From Faecalibacterium duncaniae (GTDB lineage: Bacteria; Bacillota; Clostridia; Oscillospirales; Ruminococcaceae), in the NCBI RefSeq assembly GCF_010509575.1, contig NZ_CP048437.1, positions 2,728,001 through 2,792,000 on the forward strand: 64,000 nucleotides of DNA, read 5' to 3'. Position numbers and translations under genes: made by a program. Each line of letters opens with the position of its first letter. The first letter of the stretch is position 1. This document shows, piece after piece, positions 7,911-20,404 of the stretch. Under the pieces are notes generated by a model. The model searched no databases. It was not told the DNA's origin and saw nothing but the letters and a program-made list of their open reading frames with translations.

Positions 7911-8852
7911 TCAGGGCCGCTTATATTTCAGCGGTGTCTGCACCTGAGCACGGATCTTGAGCAGATAGGTCCGGGTCTGCTCGGTGCCCCGCAGGATGGC
8001 CTCCACCTGTTCCCGCTGCTCCGGGGTCAGGGCCTCGTCCTCGGCCAGCAGGTCGGCGTTGCCCTCAATGACGGCCAGCGGCGTTTTGAGCTCATGGGAA
8101 AGCTGGATGATCTGCTCCCGCTGCTGCTGCTCCATTTTCCATTGGGCCTGCAGGCTGGCCGTCAGCTCCTGCCCCATGGTCTGCAGGGCAGCCAGTGTCT
8201 CGGCGTATTCCCGCACCTGCGCCCCGGAAAAATCGATCTCTTCCACGCCCTTTTTCTCAGCCACCTGCCGGGAGACCTCGGTCAGGCGGGCCGTCTCCCG
8301 GGCCAGAAACTTTCTGGAGCGGTGGGTGCTCCACACCACCGCTCCCACCAGCAGCAGAATGCCCAGAATGCTGTGCACCGTCTGCACATCTGGCAGCTTT
8401 CCCCGCAGCGCAGGGGCGGCGTAGGGCACGGCATAGTCAAATTGCAGCAGACAGACCGTTCCGTCTCGCAATTTTGATGTCATATAATACTGTGTGTATC
8501 CAAAATGCCAGCGGGTTTTCCCCTGCCGGTTCTCCATTGCCCGCTGCAAGTGCCCGGCATCCATGTTGGTGGCCAGCACCTCGCTGCTGTCCGGCGCAGC
8601 AAACAGGGCGTAACGGCACAAGGAGTCCAGCTGGGTCTCATCAAAGGTGGCGGCAGTCATGCCCGGCAAAACGTCCTGTGCAGCCTTCTGGCAGGCCTGC
8701 GCGGCCTGATTGGCCGGGAGCGCCAGCCCGCTGTTGATGACGCACATCAGCGCCGCAAACCACAACAGCAGCGCCAGCACACAGCAAAAGACGGTCTGCA
8801 CCAGATATCGCAGCAGCACGCTGCGCAGAGAGGTCAGTCTTCGCTTTTCCAT
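7911..8852 (-). CDS. sensor histidine kinase lacking the ATPase domain (truncated)
   Basis: 313 residues. There are two hydrophobic spans (about 15-38 and 160-180) flanking an extracytoplasmic segment, then a coiled linker and the phospho-acceptor helix SHELKTPLAVIEGNADLL (His253). The protein stops 60 residues after that His. No N, G1 or G2 boxes of the HATPase domain follow, so it cannot phosphorylate itself as encoded. It overlaps the response regulator by 19 bases. The start was taken at MEKRRLTS (8852). The repeat module beginning about 20 bases past the stop suggests the 3' end was lost when the module arrived; that is inference. Confidence 0.82.
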   Translation of the reverse strand: MEKRRLTSLRSVLLRYLVQTVFCCVLALLLWFAALMCVINSGLALPANQAAQACQKAAQDVLPGMTAATFDETQLDSLCRYALFAAPDSSEVLATNMDAGHLQRAMENRQGKTRWHFGYTQYYMTSKLRDGTVCLLQFDYAVPYAAPALRGKLPDVQTVHSILGILLLVGAVVWSTHRSRKFLARETARLTEVSRQVAEKKGVEEIDFSGAQVREYAETLAALQTMGQELTASLQAQWKMEQQQREQIIQLSHELKTPLAVIEGNADLLAEDEALTPEQREQVEAILRGTEQTRTYLLKIRAQVQTPLKYKRP

Positions 8853-9514
8853 CGGTATCCCACACCCCATACGGTATTGAGCAGCTTTTCCGGCTCCGGC
8901 ACGCCCGCCGCCCGGAGCTTGGACCGGATGTTCTTGATGTGCTGTGTCACGGCGGTGTCGTCCGCAGTGCCGTCAATCCCAAAAACCGCTTCGTAAATTT
9001 GCTCCTTGGTAAAGGTCTGCCCGGCGTGCAGCGCCAGATACTCGCAGATGGCATACTCGGAGCGGGTCAGCGGCAGAGGAGTTTCTCCCACCGCCGCCTC
9101 CCGCGCGGACAGGTCAAAACTGACCCCGCCGCGCACCAACCGATGCACCGGGGTGCGGTTCTGCCGCCGCAGATGCGCCGCCACCCGGGCACGCAGCTCT
9201 GCCACCCGGAAGGGCTTTGCAAGGTAATCGTCTGCCCCGATGCCCAGCCCCTCCAGAACAGACGCTTCGTCGGTCCGGGCCGTCAGAAACAGAATGGGGG
9301 CATCGGTCAGGCCCCGGATGCGGCGGCAGACGGCAAAGCCATCCTCCCCGGGCATCATCACATCCAGCAGGATGCAGTCCGCCCAATGGCAGAGTTGTTC
9401 AGTAAGCTCCGCGCCGGAGAGCCGCGTTTCCACCCGGTGGCCGTCCCGCTCCAAGGCAGTGCGGATCAGCTTGCAGAGTTCTATATTGTCATCCACTGCC
9501 AGAATATTTGCCAC
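8834..9514 (-). CDS. OmpR-family response regulator
   Basis: 226 residues. The receiver domain has DD near residues 8-9, phospho-acceptor Asp51 (CILLDVMMPGEDG), TARTD and KPF. The C-terminal winged helix (about 125-225) has the usual TRSEYAICEYLALHAG and DDTAVTQHIKNIRSKL. It is a DNA-binding transcription factor paired with the kinase-like gene that overlaps its 3' end. Because that kinase lacks its ATPase domain, phosphorylation must come from elsewhere or may not occur. Confidence 0.93.
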   Translation of the reverse strand: MANILAVDDNIELCKLIRTALERDGHRVETRLSGAELTEQLCHWADCILLDVMMPGEDGFAVCRRIRGLTDAPILFLTARTDEASVLEGLGIGADDYLAKPFRVAELRARVAAHLRRQNRTPVHRLVRGGVSFDLSAREAAVGETPLPLTRSEYAICEYLALHAGQTFTKEQIYEAVFGIDGTADDTAVTQHIKNIRSKLRAAGVPEPEKLLNTVWGVGYRWKSED

Positions 9515-9518
9515 AAGA

Positions 9519-10382
9519 TCACCTCAAAGCGTTATAAACAAGGCAGGATGCCCCATACAGCAGATACACATGGGCCGGGTAGAACCAGTAGAACAGCTGC
9601 TTGTGTCCGCTGCCACGCTGCCCGTTGTACAGCAGCATCAGCAGCACCGCCGCCACCCCGAACCACTCATAGTTGTTGGTGAACATCTGGGTCCAGACAA
9701 AGCCCTCCTGCCGGCAAGCCATCCCGAAGGTCAGCACAAAATCACACAGGAAAATCACCAGTGCCCATACCGTCAGCTGCACTTTGCGCCGTCCACGCAA
9801 TGCATACAGCAGCGCACCGCCCAGCAAAAAGCTCCAGCTGCCGTCCGTGATGCTGGTCCACAGGGGCAGCGGGCTGGTGATGACAAACGCCACCACCGTG
9901 GAAGCCCACGGCATCTGCTGGATCTGGGGGAAGGCGCTCAGAAACGCCACTATCACAAACGGCCAGCACAAAACGGCGGCAATGGCAGCTATGCCTTTTG
10001 CAAATTTCTTTTCCCGGAGCCAGTCGATGCCCTGCCAGACGATGCACAGCAGCATCAAATCCTGAAAAATAGCGTTCAGCGGGTAGAAGCCATCCCCGCG
10101 CCGGAAGGCTTTGGCGTAGATCATAAAAAATTCCAGCGCCGCCATAGCCGTTCCGATACCCCAGATGCGGATAAAATACCGCCTGCGGTCATGGGTGTGG
10201 GCAAAGCCCTCCACCGTGCAGAACAGAAACAGTGGTGCGCTGAGCCGCCCCAGCATACTGAACACCGTTGGGATGCAGCCGGTGAATTCAAAGAAATAAT
10301 GAATGTGATCCAGCACCATCAGCGCCAGTGCAATGGTCTTGAGCTGGGTACCGTCCAGCCCGTTTTTCAATTTTGTCAGCAT
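9519..10382 (-). CDS. TraX-like multi-pass membrane protein
   Basis: 287 residues with about eight hydrophobic spans. The N-terminus (LDGTQLKTIALALMVLDHIH) and the GRLSAPLFLFCTVEGFAHT segment are characteristic of the TraX family, named for F-pilin N-acetylation but common in gut Firmicutes chromosomes, where the role is probably surface acylation. It ends 4 bases before the response regulator start, so the two are likely co-transcribed. No pilin or conjugation genes are near. Confidence 0.83.
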   Translation of the reverse strand: MLTKLKNGLDGTQLKTIALALMVLDHIHYFFEFTGCIPTVFSMLGRLSAPLFLFCTVEGFAHTHDRRRYFIRIWGIGTAMAALEFFMIYAKAFRRGDGFYPLNAIFQDLMLLCIVWQGIDWLREKKFAKGIAAIAAVLCWPFVIVAFLSAFPQIQQMPWASTVVAFVITSPLPLWTSITDGSWSFLLGGALLYALRGRRKVQLTVWALVIFLCDFVLTFGMACRQEGFVWTQMFTNNYEWFGVAAVLLMLLYNGQRGSGHKQLFYWFYPAHVYLLYGASCLVYNALR

Positions 10383-10448
10383 ACAAATTCCCCTTTCGAT
10401 GATGCTATCATTGTAACAGGGAAATCTGTAGGAATTCTGAGGGAGAAC

Positions 10449-10967
10449 TTATTTTTCCAGATAATAGCGCACCAGATCCGTGGGGCCGCGCTCTGCATGG
10501 CGCATGGCCTTGTGTTCGATGCCCTCATAGGTGAAGCCCAGTTTTTTCAGCAGTTTCCCGGAGATGGTGTTATAGGCATAGTGCCCACCCGTGAAAAGCA
10601 CCGTATCCGTTTTCTCGAAGAACGCCTGGATTACTGCCGCCAGCGCTTCCCGGGCACAGCCCTGCCGCCGGACATCCGGAGCCATCTCAATGCCCAGCTC
10701 CCAGCCGGGCACGGCACGCTCGGCATCCATCAGCGAGATCACGCCGATCACACGCCCATCTGCCTTGCGGACAACGCTGTAACGGGTCTGTCCCGCAAAT
10801 TTCTGCATCAGACGGTCATATTCCTCATCCATTGCATCAAAGGCATGATAACCGCCGCAATCCAGCGTGGTCTGCTCATCCGAGAAAATCGCAAATACGT
10901 CCTGCGCGTCCTTCACCCGGAACTGCCGCAGTTGCAGACGCTCTGTCTCGATTTCAAATACTTCCAT
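10449..10967 (-). CDS. GNAT family N-acetyltransferase (RimJ/RimL-like)
   Basis: 172 residues. It shows the RimJ/RimL pattern: ETERLQLRQFRVKDAQDVFAI at the N-terminus, WELGIEMAPDVRRQGCAREAL (acetyl-CoA loop with RRQGxA) and NTISGKLLKKLGFTYEG near the end. It would transfer acetyl from acetyl-CoA to an unknown amine. Two in-frame ATGs exist at 10973 and 10967; the second has better spacing from GAG. The gene follows terminator-promoter module copy 2. Confidence 0.85.
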   Translation of the reverse strand: MEVFEIETERLQLRQFRVKDAQDVFAIFSDEQTTLDCGGYHAFDAMDEEYDRLMQKFAGQTRYSVVRKADGRVIGVISLMDAERAVPGWELGIEMAPDVRRQGCAREALAAVIQAFFEKTDTVLFTGGHYAYNTISGKLLKKLGFTYEGIEHKAMRHAERGPTDLVRYYLEK

Positions 10968-11005
10968 TTGCATCTCGTTATTTTCAGGTTTTATCGTACT
11001 TTTTA

Positions 11006-11034
11006 ATGATACCACTGTTTTCCAACCCATGCAA
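11006..11034 (-). promoter_or_regulatory. GNAT gene promoter (module copy 2)
   Basis: TTGCAT, 17 bases, TATCAT, with the extended -10 GTGGTATCAT. Confidence 0.7.
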
Positions 11035-11042
11035 CGTAAAAA

Positions 11043-11076
11043 GCCCTGCCATGCGGGCACTCCCACACAGCCGGGC
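11043..11076 (-). terminator. terminator of the LURP-one-like gene
   Basis: Stem GCCCGGCTGTG / CATGGCAGGGC with one mismatch, followed by TTTTTA. Confidence 0.7.
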
Positions 11077-11085
11077 AATTCTATT

Positions 11086-11556
11086 TCATTTTGCAGAGCA
11101 CTTTTCAGCATCGATGGCCAGCACGAACATCAGCACATGGAGCGCGTCTGCCGGGTCAACGATATCCAGCACATAGGTGTCCGTCCATTGCAGCAGCTCT
11201 TTGGAAACCGTTGCGACTGTCTCTCCCACCGGCTTTGTAATGGTGTAATCCCACCCAGGGAAATCTCCCTCCACATGCCAGCCGTTGAAATCGATGTTGT
11301 ACTTGGGCTTGAACCAGCCCAGTTCCTTTTCGAGGCAGCCGATATAGTTTTCCCCTTCATAGAGTTCAAACTTGGGCAGCCAGGTCAGCACCTCCTGCTT
11401 GACAGTACCAAGCTCGTTCTCTTCCGTGTCGAAGATTTTCAGGCAGTGCCCCCACGAGAGCTGCCCCTTTACCACATAGACCGTGTTCTCGTTTTCATCA
11501 TAGATATCGTAGCTGTCGAACCACGAAAACATCCGTTGTTTGAATAAAAGCTTCAT
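11086..11556 (-). CDS. LURP-one-related (DUF567-like) protein
   Basis: 156 residues, no membrane span. Repeated beta-strand pairs (YDIYDENENTVYVVKGQ, LKIFDTEENELGTVKQ, YTITKPVGETVATVSKELL, DTYVLDIVDPADALHVL) match the twelve-stranded barrel of the LURP-one/Tubby C-like family. The bacterial function is unknown. It is a single gene between the rrn operon and module copy 2. Confidence 0.8.
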   Translation of the reverse strand: MKLLFKQRMFSWFDSYDIYDENENTVYVVKGQLSWGHCLKIFDTEENELGTVKQEVLTWLPKFELYEGENYIGCLEKELGWFKPKYNIDFNGWHVEGDFPGWDYTITKPVGETVATVSKELLQWTDTYVLDIVDPADALHVLMFVLAIDAEKCSAK

Positions 11557-11659
11557 CCTGCCCCTCCTCTTTTTGCGATTTCACCGCAGACGGAATACCT
11601 GCTTATCCCATATACGATTCAGGGACGGGTTTTAAGGCAGATGCTACAAAATTTTTTTC

Positions 11660-11697
11660 AAACAACAAACCCCCAAGGAATTTCTTCCTCAGGGGCT
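11660..11697 (-). terminator. rrn operon terminator
   Basis: Just after 5S on the minus strand: arms GCCCCTGAGGAA / TTCCTTGGGGG around a GAAA loop, followed by TTTGTTGTTTG. Confidence 0.8.
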
Positions 11698-11704
11698 TCA
11701 TTTA

Positions 11705-11820
<116 letters not shown>

Positions 11821-11880
11821 CCAATATGACTGGTTCAGTATAACATTTCTGTCCTACTTTGTCCAGTGTTTGTAGAAGGA

Positions 11881-14933
<3,053 letters not shown>

Positions 14934-14986
14934 TCTTGGTGATGTTCCTCAAAGCCCGGTCTCCCGAAACTTTGATTTTCATCACA

Positions 14987-15063
14987 TGGTGGGCCAAAAT
15001 GGACTCGAACCATCGACCTCACGATTATCAGTCGTGTGCTCTAGCCAGCTGAGCTATTGGCCC
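14987..15063 (-). tRNA. tRNA-Ile (GAT)
   Basis: 77 nt including encoded CCA. The acceptor pair GGGCCAA / TTGGCCC and anticodon loop CTGATAA carrying GAT are clear. It lies three bases downstream of tRNA-Ala inside the 16S-23S spacer. Confidence 0.96.
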
Positions 15064-15066
15064 ATG

Positions 15067-15142
15067 TGGTGGAGATTAAGGGAATCGAACCCTTGACCCC
15101 CTGCTTGCAAAGCAGGTGCTCTCCCAGCTGAGCTAAACCCCC
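15067..15142 (-). tRNA. tRNA-Ala (TGC)
   Basis: 76 nt including encoded CCA. The acceptor GGGGGTT / AATCTCC contains the G3-U70 pair that identifies tRNA-Ala, and the anticodon is TGC. First gene after 16S. Confidence 0.96.
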
Positions 15143-15170
15143 ACATAAGGTTTTGAGTAACCCCTTTTCA

Positions 15171-16939
<1,769 letters not shown>

Positions 16940-16973
16940 TGTGCGCCTCAGCCTTGCAGCTGACGACTTGATT

Positions 16974-17002
16974 ATTTTACCACAGAAGTGATTTTTTGTC
17001 AA
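16974..17002 (-). promoter_or_regulatory. rrn promoter P2
   Basis: TTGACA, 17 bases, TAAAAT on the minus strand (TGTGG precedes the -10). It starts about 200 bases before 16S, downstream of P1. Confidence 0.85.
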
Positions 17003-17133
17003 GCACTTTTTTCAGAAGCTTTTCGATCTTTTCGAACTTGTGGCTCGTTTTTCAACGTATCCATATTGGTTCTTTCGCTTTGCTTCTGCCGCTTTCAGAA
17101 GTCATTCTTTCCGGCGGCCCTTGGCGCTCAAGT

Positions 17134-17162
17134 ATAATACCATATCCCGACACGTTTGGCAA
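17134..17162 (-). promoter_or_regulatory. rrn promoter P1
   Basis: TTGCCA, 17 bases, TATTAT on the minus strand. A run of A-tracts (17163-17225) directly upstream resembles an UP element. Confidence 0.8.
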
Positions 17163-17443
17163 CCCCTTTTTTCACTTTTTTCGTTTCTTTTTGCGTCTTT
17201 GACTTTTTGACTAGTTTTTTAACTGTAATTTACACGTTCCTTGACGCAGAAGGCTGCAGGGACCTCAGAGGTCATTTTTCTCTATATAATAAGGTATTGT
17301 TCTATCCAAACTTCCAGAGAAGTATACACCGCCGTGGATATTACGCCCCGGAATGCAAACACTTTCCTTGCACAGTTTGTCAAGAGCTTTGGCCTCAAAT
17401 TTTGCTCCAAGATTCTTGGCTCAATTTTGGCGAAACCGCCAAA
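17163..17443. other. gene-free divergent region between rrn and nrdD
   Basis: No supportable gene. It contains the A-rich rrn upstream tract, a perfect palindrome GACCTCAGAGGTC (17261-17273), and a perfect 8-base-arm inverted repeat TTTTGGCG / CGCCAAAA (17425-17444) abutting the first NrdR-like box. Confidence 0.6.
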
Positions 17444-17495
17444 ACACAAAATGTAGTGGTTTCTCCATTGACATATCACTAAATAGTGATATCAT
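17444..17495 (+). promoter_or_regulatory. nrdDG promoter with two NrdR-box-like operators
   Basis: Box 1 ACACAAAATGTAGTGG (17444-17459) and box 2 ATCACTAAATAGTGAT (17475-17490) are 16-base near-palindromes with centres 31 bases apart, three helical turns, the spacing known for NrdR sites. Box 2 fills the spacer of a promoter TTGACA (17468-17473), 16 bases, TATCAT (17490-17495). NrdR would repress when dATP is high. The nrdR gene is not in the window. Confidence 0.75.
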
Positions 17496-17534
17496 AGAAT
17501 CACATCAATTGAACGCATCCCAAGACTGCTTTGC

Positions 17535-17560
17535 GGGTGCCTCTTTCGCAAGAGGCACCC
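17535..17560 (+). promoter_or_regulatory. perfect hairpin in the nrdD leader
   Basis: GGGTGCCTCTT / AAGAGGCACCC with a TCGC tetraloop, 11 perfect pairs, between the promoter and the nrdD ribosome binding site. No U-run follows, so it is not an intrinsic terminator as read; it may stabilise the mRNA 5' end. Confidence 0.7.
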
Positions 17561-17598
17561 GTTTGAACTGTACACAGATAGAACGACGGAGGAACACT

Positions 17599-19770
17599 AT
17601 GAAGATCATCAAGCGCAACGGTTCGGAAGTTCCATTTGATATCACCAAGATCATCACTGCGGTCACCAAGGCCAGCGATTCGGTCAGCCGCAAGAGCAGC
17701 CTGACCCAGGAGCAGATCCTGTCCATCGCCAACGATGTCACGGAGCAGTGCCAGGCGCTGAACCGTGCCGTGAGCGTGGAAGAGATCCAGGACATGGTGG
17801 AGAACAAGCTGATGGACATTCAGGCCCACGATGTAGCCCGCCATTATATCACCTACCGTTATGTGCAGAGCCTGAAGCGCCAGACCAACACCACCGACGA
17901 GCGCATCCTCAGCCTGATCGAGTGCCAGAACGAGGAAGTCAAGCAGGAGAACGCCAACAAGAACCCCACCGTGAACAGCGTCCAGCGCGACTATATGGCT
18001 GGTGAGATCTCCAAAGACCTGACCGCCCGCCTTCTGCTGGACCCGGAGATCGTCAAGGCACACAACGAGGGCCTGATCCACTTCCACGATTCCGACTACT
18101 TTGCGCAGCACATGCACAACTGCGATCTGGTCAACCTGGAAGATATGCTGCAGAACGGCACCGTGATCTCCGGCACCTATATTGAAAAGCCCCACAGCTT
18201 TTCCACCGCCTGCAACATTGCCACCCAGATCATTGCGCAGGTGGCATCCAACCAGTACGGCGGCCAGAGCATCAGTCTGACCCATCTGGCTCCCTTTGTG
18301 GATGTCTCCCGCAAGAAGATCGCCGCTGAGGTCGAGGCGGAGATGGAAGGGCTGGACGTTACCCCGGAGCGCAAGAAGGAGATCGTGGAGCGCCGCCTGC
18401 GCAACGAGATCAACCGCGGTGTCCAGACCATCCAGTATCAGGTCGTGACTCTGATGACCACCAACGGTCAGGCCCCCTTCATCACCGTGTTCATGTATCT
18501 GGGAGAAGCCCGCAACGCACAGGAAAAGGCCGACCTTGCCATCATCATCGAGGAGACCATCCGTCAGCGCTATCAGGGCGTGAAGAACGAGGCCGGTGTC
18601 TGGATCACCCCCGCCTTCCCCAAGCTGATCTATGTGCTGGAAGAGGACAACATCCGCCCCGGCACTCCTTATTATTACCTGACCGAATTGGCTGCCAAGT
18701 GCACTGCCAAGCGGATGGTGCCCGACTACATCTCTGAGAAGAAGATGCTCGAACTCAAGGTGGACAAAAACGGCGAGGGCCATTGCTACACCTGCATGGG
18801 CTGCCGCAGCTTCCTGACCCCCTATGTGGACCCCGAGACCGGCAAGCCCAAATACTACGGCCGCTTCAATCAGGGTGTTGTCACCATCAATCTGGTGGAT
18901 GTAGCCCTTTCCTCCGGCGGCAACTTCGAGAAGTTCTGGAAGATCTTTGACGAGCGTCTGGCTCTCTGCCACAAGGCACTGCAGGCCCGCCATCAGCGCC
19001 TGATGGGCACCCCCAGCGATGCCGCCCCCATTCTGTGGCAGTACGGCGCACTGGCCCGCCTGAAGAAGGGCGAGAAGATCGACAAGCTGCTCTTTGGCGG
19101 CTACTCCACCATCAGCCTGGGCTACGCCGGTCTGTATGAGTGCGTGAAGTATATGACCGGCAAGAGCCACACCGATGCCGGTGCCAAACCCTTTGCCCTG
19201 AGCGTGATGCAGCACATGAACGACAAGTGCACCGAGTGGAAGAAGGCCGAGAACATGGATTACTCCCTCTACGGCACCCCGCTGGAATCCACCACCTACA
19301 AGTTTGCCAAGTGCCTGCAGAAGCGGTTCGGCATCGTGCCCGGCATCACCGATAAGAACTATATCACCAACAGTTACCACGTCCATGTTTCGGAGCCCAT
19401 TGATGCCTTCACCAAGCTCAAGTTTGAGAGCGAGTTCCAGAAGCTGTCCCCGGGCGGTGCCATCAGCTATGTGGAAGTGCCCAACATGCAGGACAATCTG
19501 GAGGCCGTGATAAGCGTGCTGCAGTTCATCTATGATAACATCATGTACGCCGAGTTGAACACCAAGTCCGATTACTGCCAGTGCTGCGGCTACGACGGAG
19601 AGATCAAGATCGTGGAGGATGACGGCAAGCTGGTGTGGGAGTGCCCCAAGTGCGGCAACCGTGACCAGAACAAGTTGAACGTTGCCCGCCGCACCTGCGG
19701 TTATATCGGCACCCAGTTCTGGAACCAGGGCCGGACACAGGAGATCAAGGATCGGGTGCTGCATCTGTAA
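17599..19770 (+). CDS. nrdD: anaerobic ribonucleoside-triphosphate reductase (class III)
   Basis: 723 residues. The N-terminal ATP-cone (about 1-90, MKIIKRNGSEVPFD) senses ATP/dATP. The large catalytic barrel follows, with CYTCMGCRSFLTPY in the middle. Near the end a zinc site (CQCCG and CPKCGN) precedes the glycyl radical loop RTCGYIGTQFWNQGR, with the radical Gly near 701. It reduces NTPs to dNTPs without oxygen. The start at 17599 follows GGAGGAAC. nrdG follows 69 bases later in the same operon, and the upstream region carries NrdR-like boxes. Confidence 0.97.
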   Translation: MKIIKRNGSEVPFDITKIITAVTKASDSVSRKSSLTQEQILSIANDVTEQCQALNRAVSVEEIQDMVENKLMDIQAHDVARHYITYRYVQSLKRQTNTTDERILSLIECQNEEVKQENANKNPTVNSVQRDYMAGEISKDLTARLLLDPEIVKAHNEGLIHFHDSDYFAQHMHNCDLVNLEDMLQNGTVISGTYIEKPHSFSTACNIATQIIAQVASNQYGGQSISLTHLAPFVDVSRKKIAAEVEAEMEGLDVTPERKKEIVERRLRNEINRGVQTIQYQVVTLMTTNGQAPFITVFMYLGEARNAQEKADLAIIIEETIRQRYQGVKNEAGVWITPAFPKLIYVLEEDNIRPGTPYYYLTELAAKCTAKRMVPDYISEKKMLELKVDKNGEGHCYTCMGCRSFLTPYVDPETGKPKYYGRFNQGVVTINLVDVALSSGGNFEKFWKIFDERLALCHKALQARHQRLMGTPSDAAPILWQYGALARLKKGEKIDKLLFGGYSTISLGYAGLYECVKYMTGKSHTDAGAKPFALSVMQHMNDKCTEWKKAENMDYSLYGTPLESTTYKFAKCLQKRFGIVPGITDKNYITNSYHVHVSEPIDAFTKLKFESEFQKLSPGGAISYVEVPNMQDNLEAVISVLQFIYDNIMYAELNTKSDYCQCCGYDGEIKIVEDDGKLVWECPKCGNRDQNKLNVARRTCGYIGTQFWNQGRTQEIKDRVLHL

Positions 19771-19826
19771 CCCTCTCAGTCAACGCTTCGCATTGACAGC
19801 TCCCCCGAGAGGGGGAGCTTTTTATA
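19771..19826 (+). repeat. intergenic repeat copy b, acting as a terminator-like hairpin
   Basis: CCTCTCAGTC, then AGCTCCCCCGAGAGGGGGAGCTTTTTA. It is a family member, and the last hairpin plus T-run would make a partial terminator between nrdD and nrdG. Confidence 0.7.
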
Positions 19827-19839
19827 TGGAGTTTTATCT

Positions 19840-20391
19840 ATGAATTACGCAACAATCAAGTATTACGACATTGCCAATGGGCCGGGGGTGCGCACCAGCA
19901 TCTTTGTTTCGGGCTGCAGGCACCACTGCCCGGGCTGCTTCAACGAGGTAGCATGGGATTTCGGGTACGGTCAGCCTTTCGACAAAGCTGTGCGCAACGA
20001 GATCTTTGCATCCTGCCAGCCCGACTATATTGCAGGCATCTCCCTGCTGGGCGGTGAGCCTTTTGAGCCGGAGAATCAGCGGGAACTGCTGCCCTTCGTC
20101 CGCAACTTCAGGGCGCTGTACCCGAATAAGAGCGTCTGGTGCTATTCCGGCTACACCTGGGAGCAGCTGACCGGCAGTGTTCCCTGCCCGGCCCGCTGTG
20201 AGGTCACCGATGAGCTGCTGAGCCTGCTGGATGTTCTGGTGGACGGCCGCTTTGTGGAAGCCCAGCACGATATCTCCCTGCGCTTCCGGGGCAGCTCCAA
20301 CCAGCGGCTTCTGGATGTACCCAAGAGCCTTGCCGCAAAGGCCCCCGTCTGGTGGGAGGACGAACAGGTGTTTGCTACCCATAGCATGTAA
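19840..20391 (+). CDS. nrdG: anaerobic ribonucleotide reductase activating enzyme
   Basis: 183 residues. The radical-SAM motif C26-x3-C30-x2-C33 (SGCRHHCPGCFN) is present, with GGEPF for SAM binding. It cleaves SAM with a 4Fe-4S cluster to install the glycyl radical on NrdD. The length is typical. Co-oriented with nrdD and separated from it only by repeat copy b. Confidence 0.96.
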   Translation: MNYATIKYYDIANGPGVRTSIFVSGCRHHCPGCFNEVAWDFGYGQPFDKAVRNEIFASCQPDYIAGISLLGGEPFEPENQRELLPFVRNFRALYPNKSVWCYSGYTWEQLTGSVPCPARCEVTDELLSLLDVLVDGRFVEAQHDISLRFRGSSNQRLLDVPKSLAAKAPVWWEDEQVFATHSM

Positions 20392-20404
20392 ATCGAGGAT
20401 GCCC

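Larger units (their letters stand above)
10985..11085 (-). repeat. terminator-promoter repeat module, copy 2
   Basis: Second copy of the 7797-7890 module. Minus-strand order is a hairpin (11043-11076, followed by TTTTTA) then a promoter (11006-11034). It separates the LURP-one-like gene from the GNAT gene. Confidence 0.8.

Noticed and set aside
17500..19764. 754-codon open frame antisense to nrdD
   Set aside because: His/Leu/Val-rich shadow of the nrdD codons; no ribosome binding site or motif.
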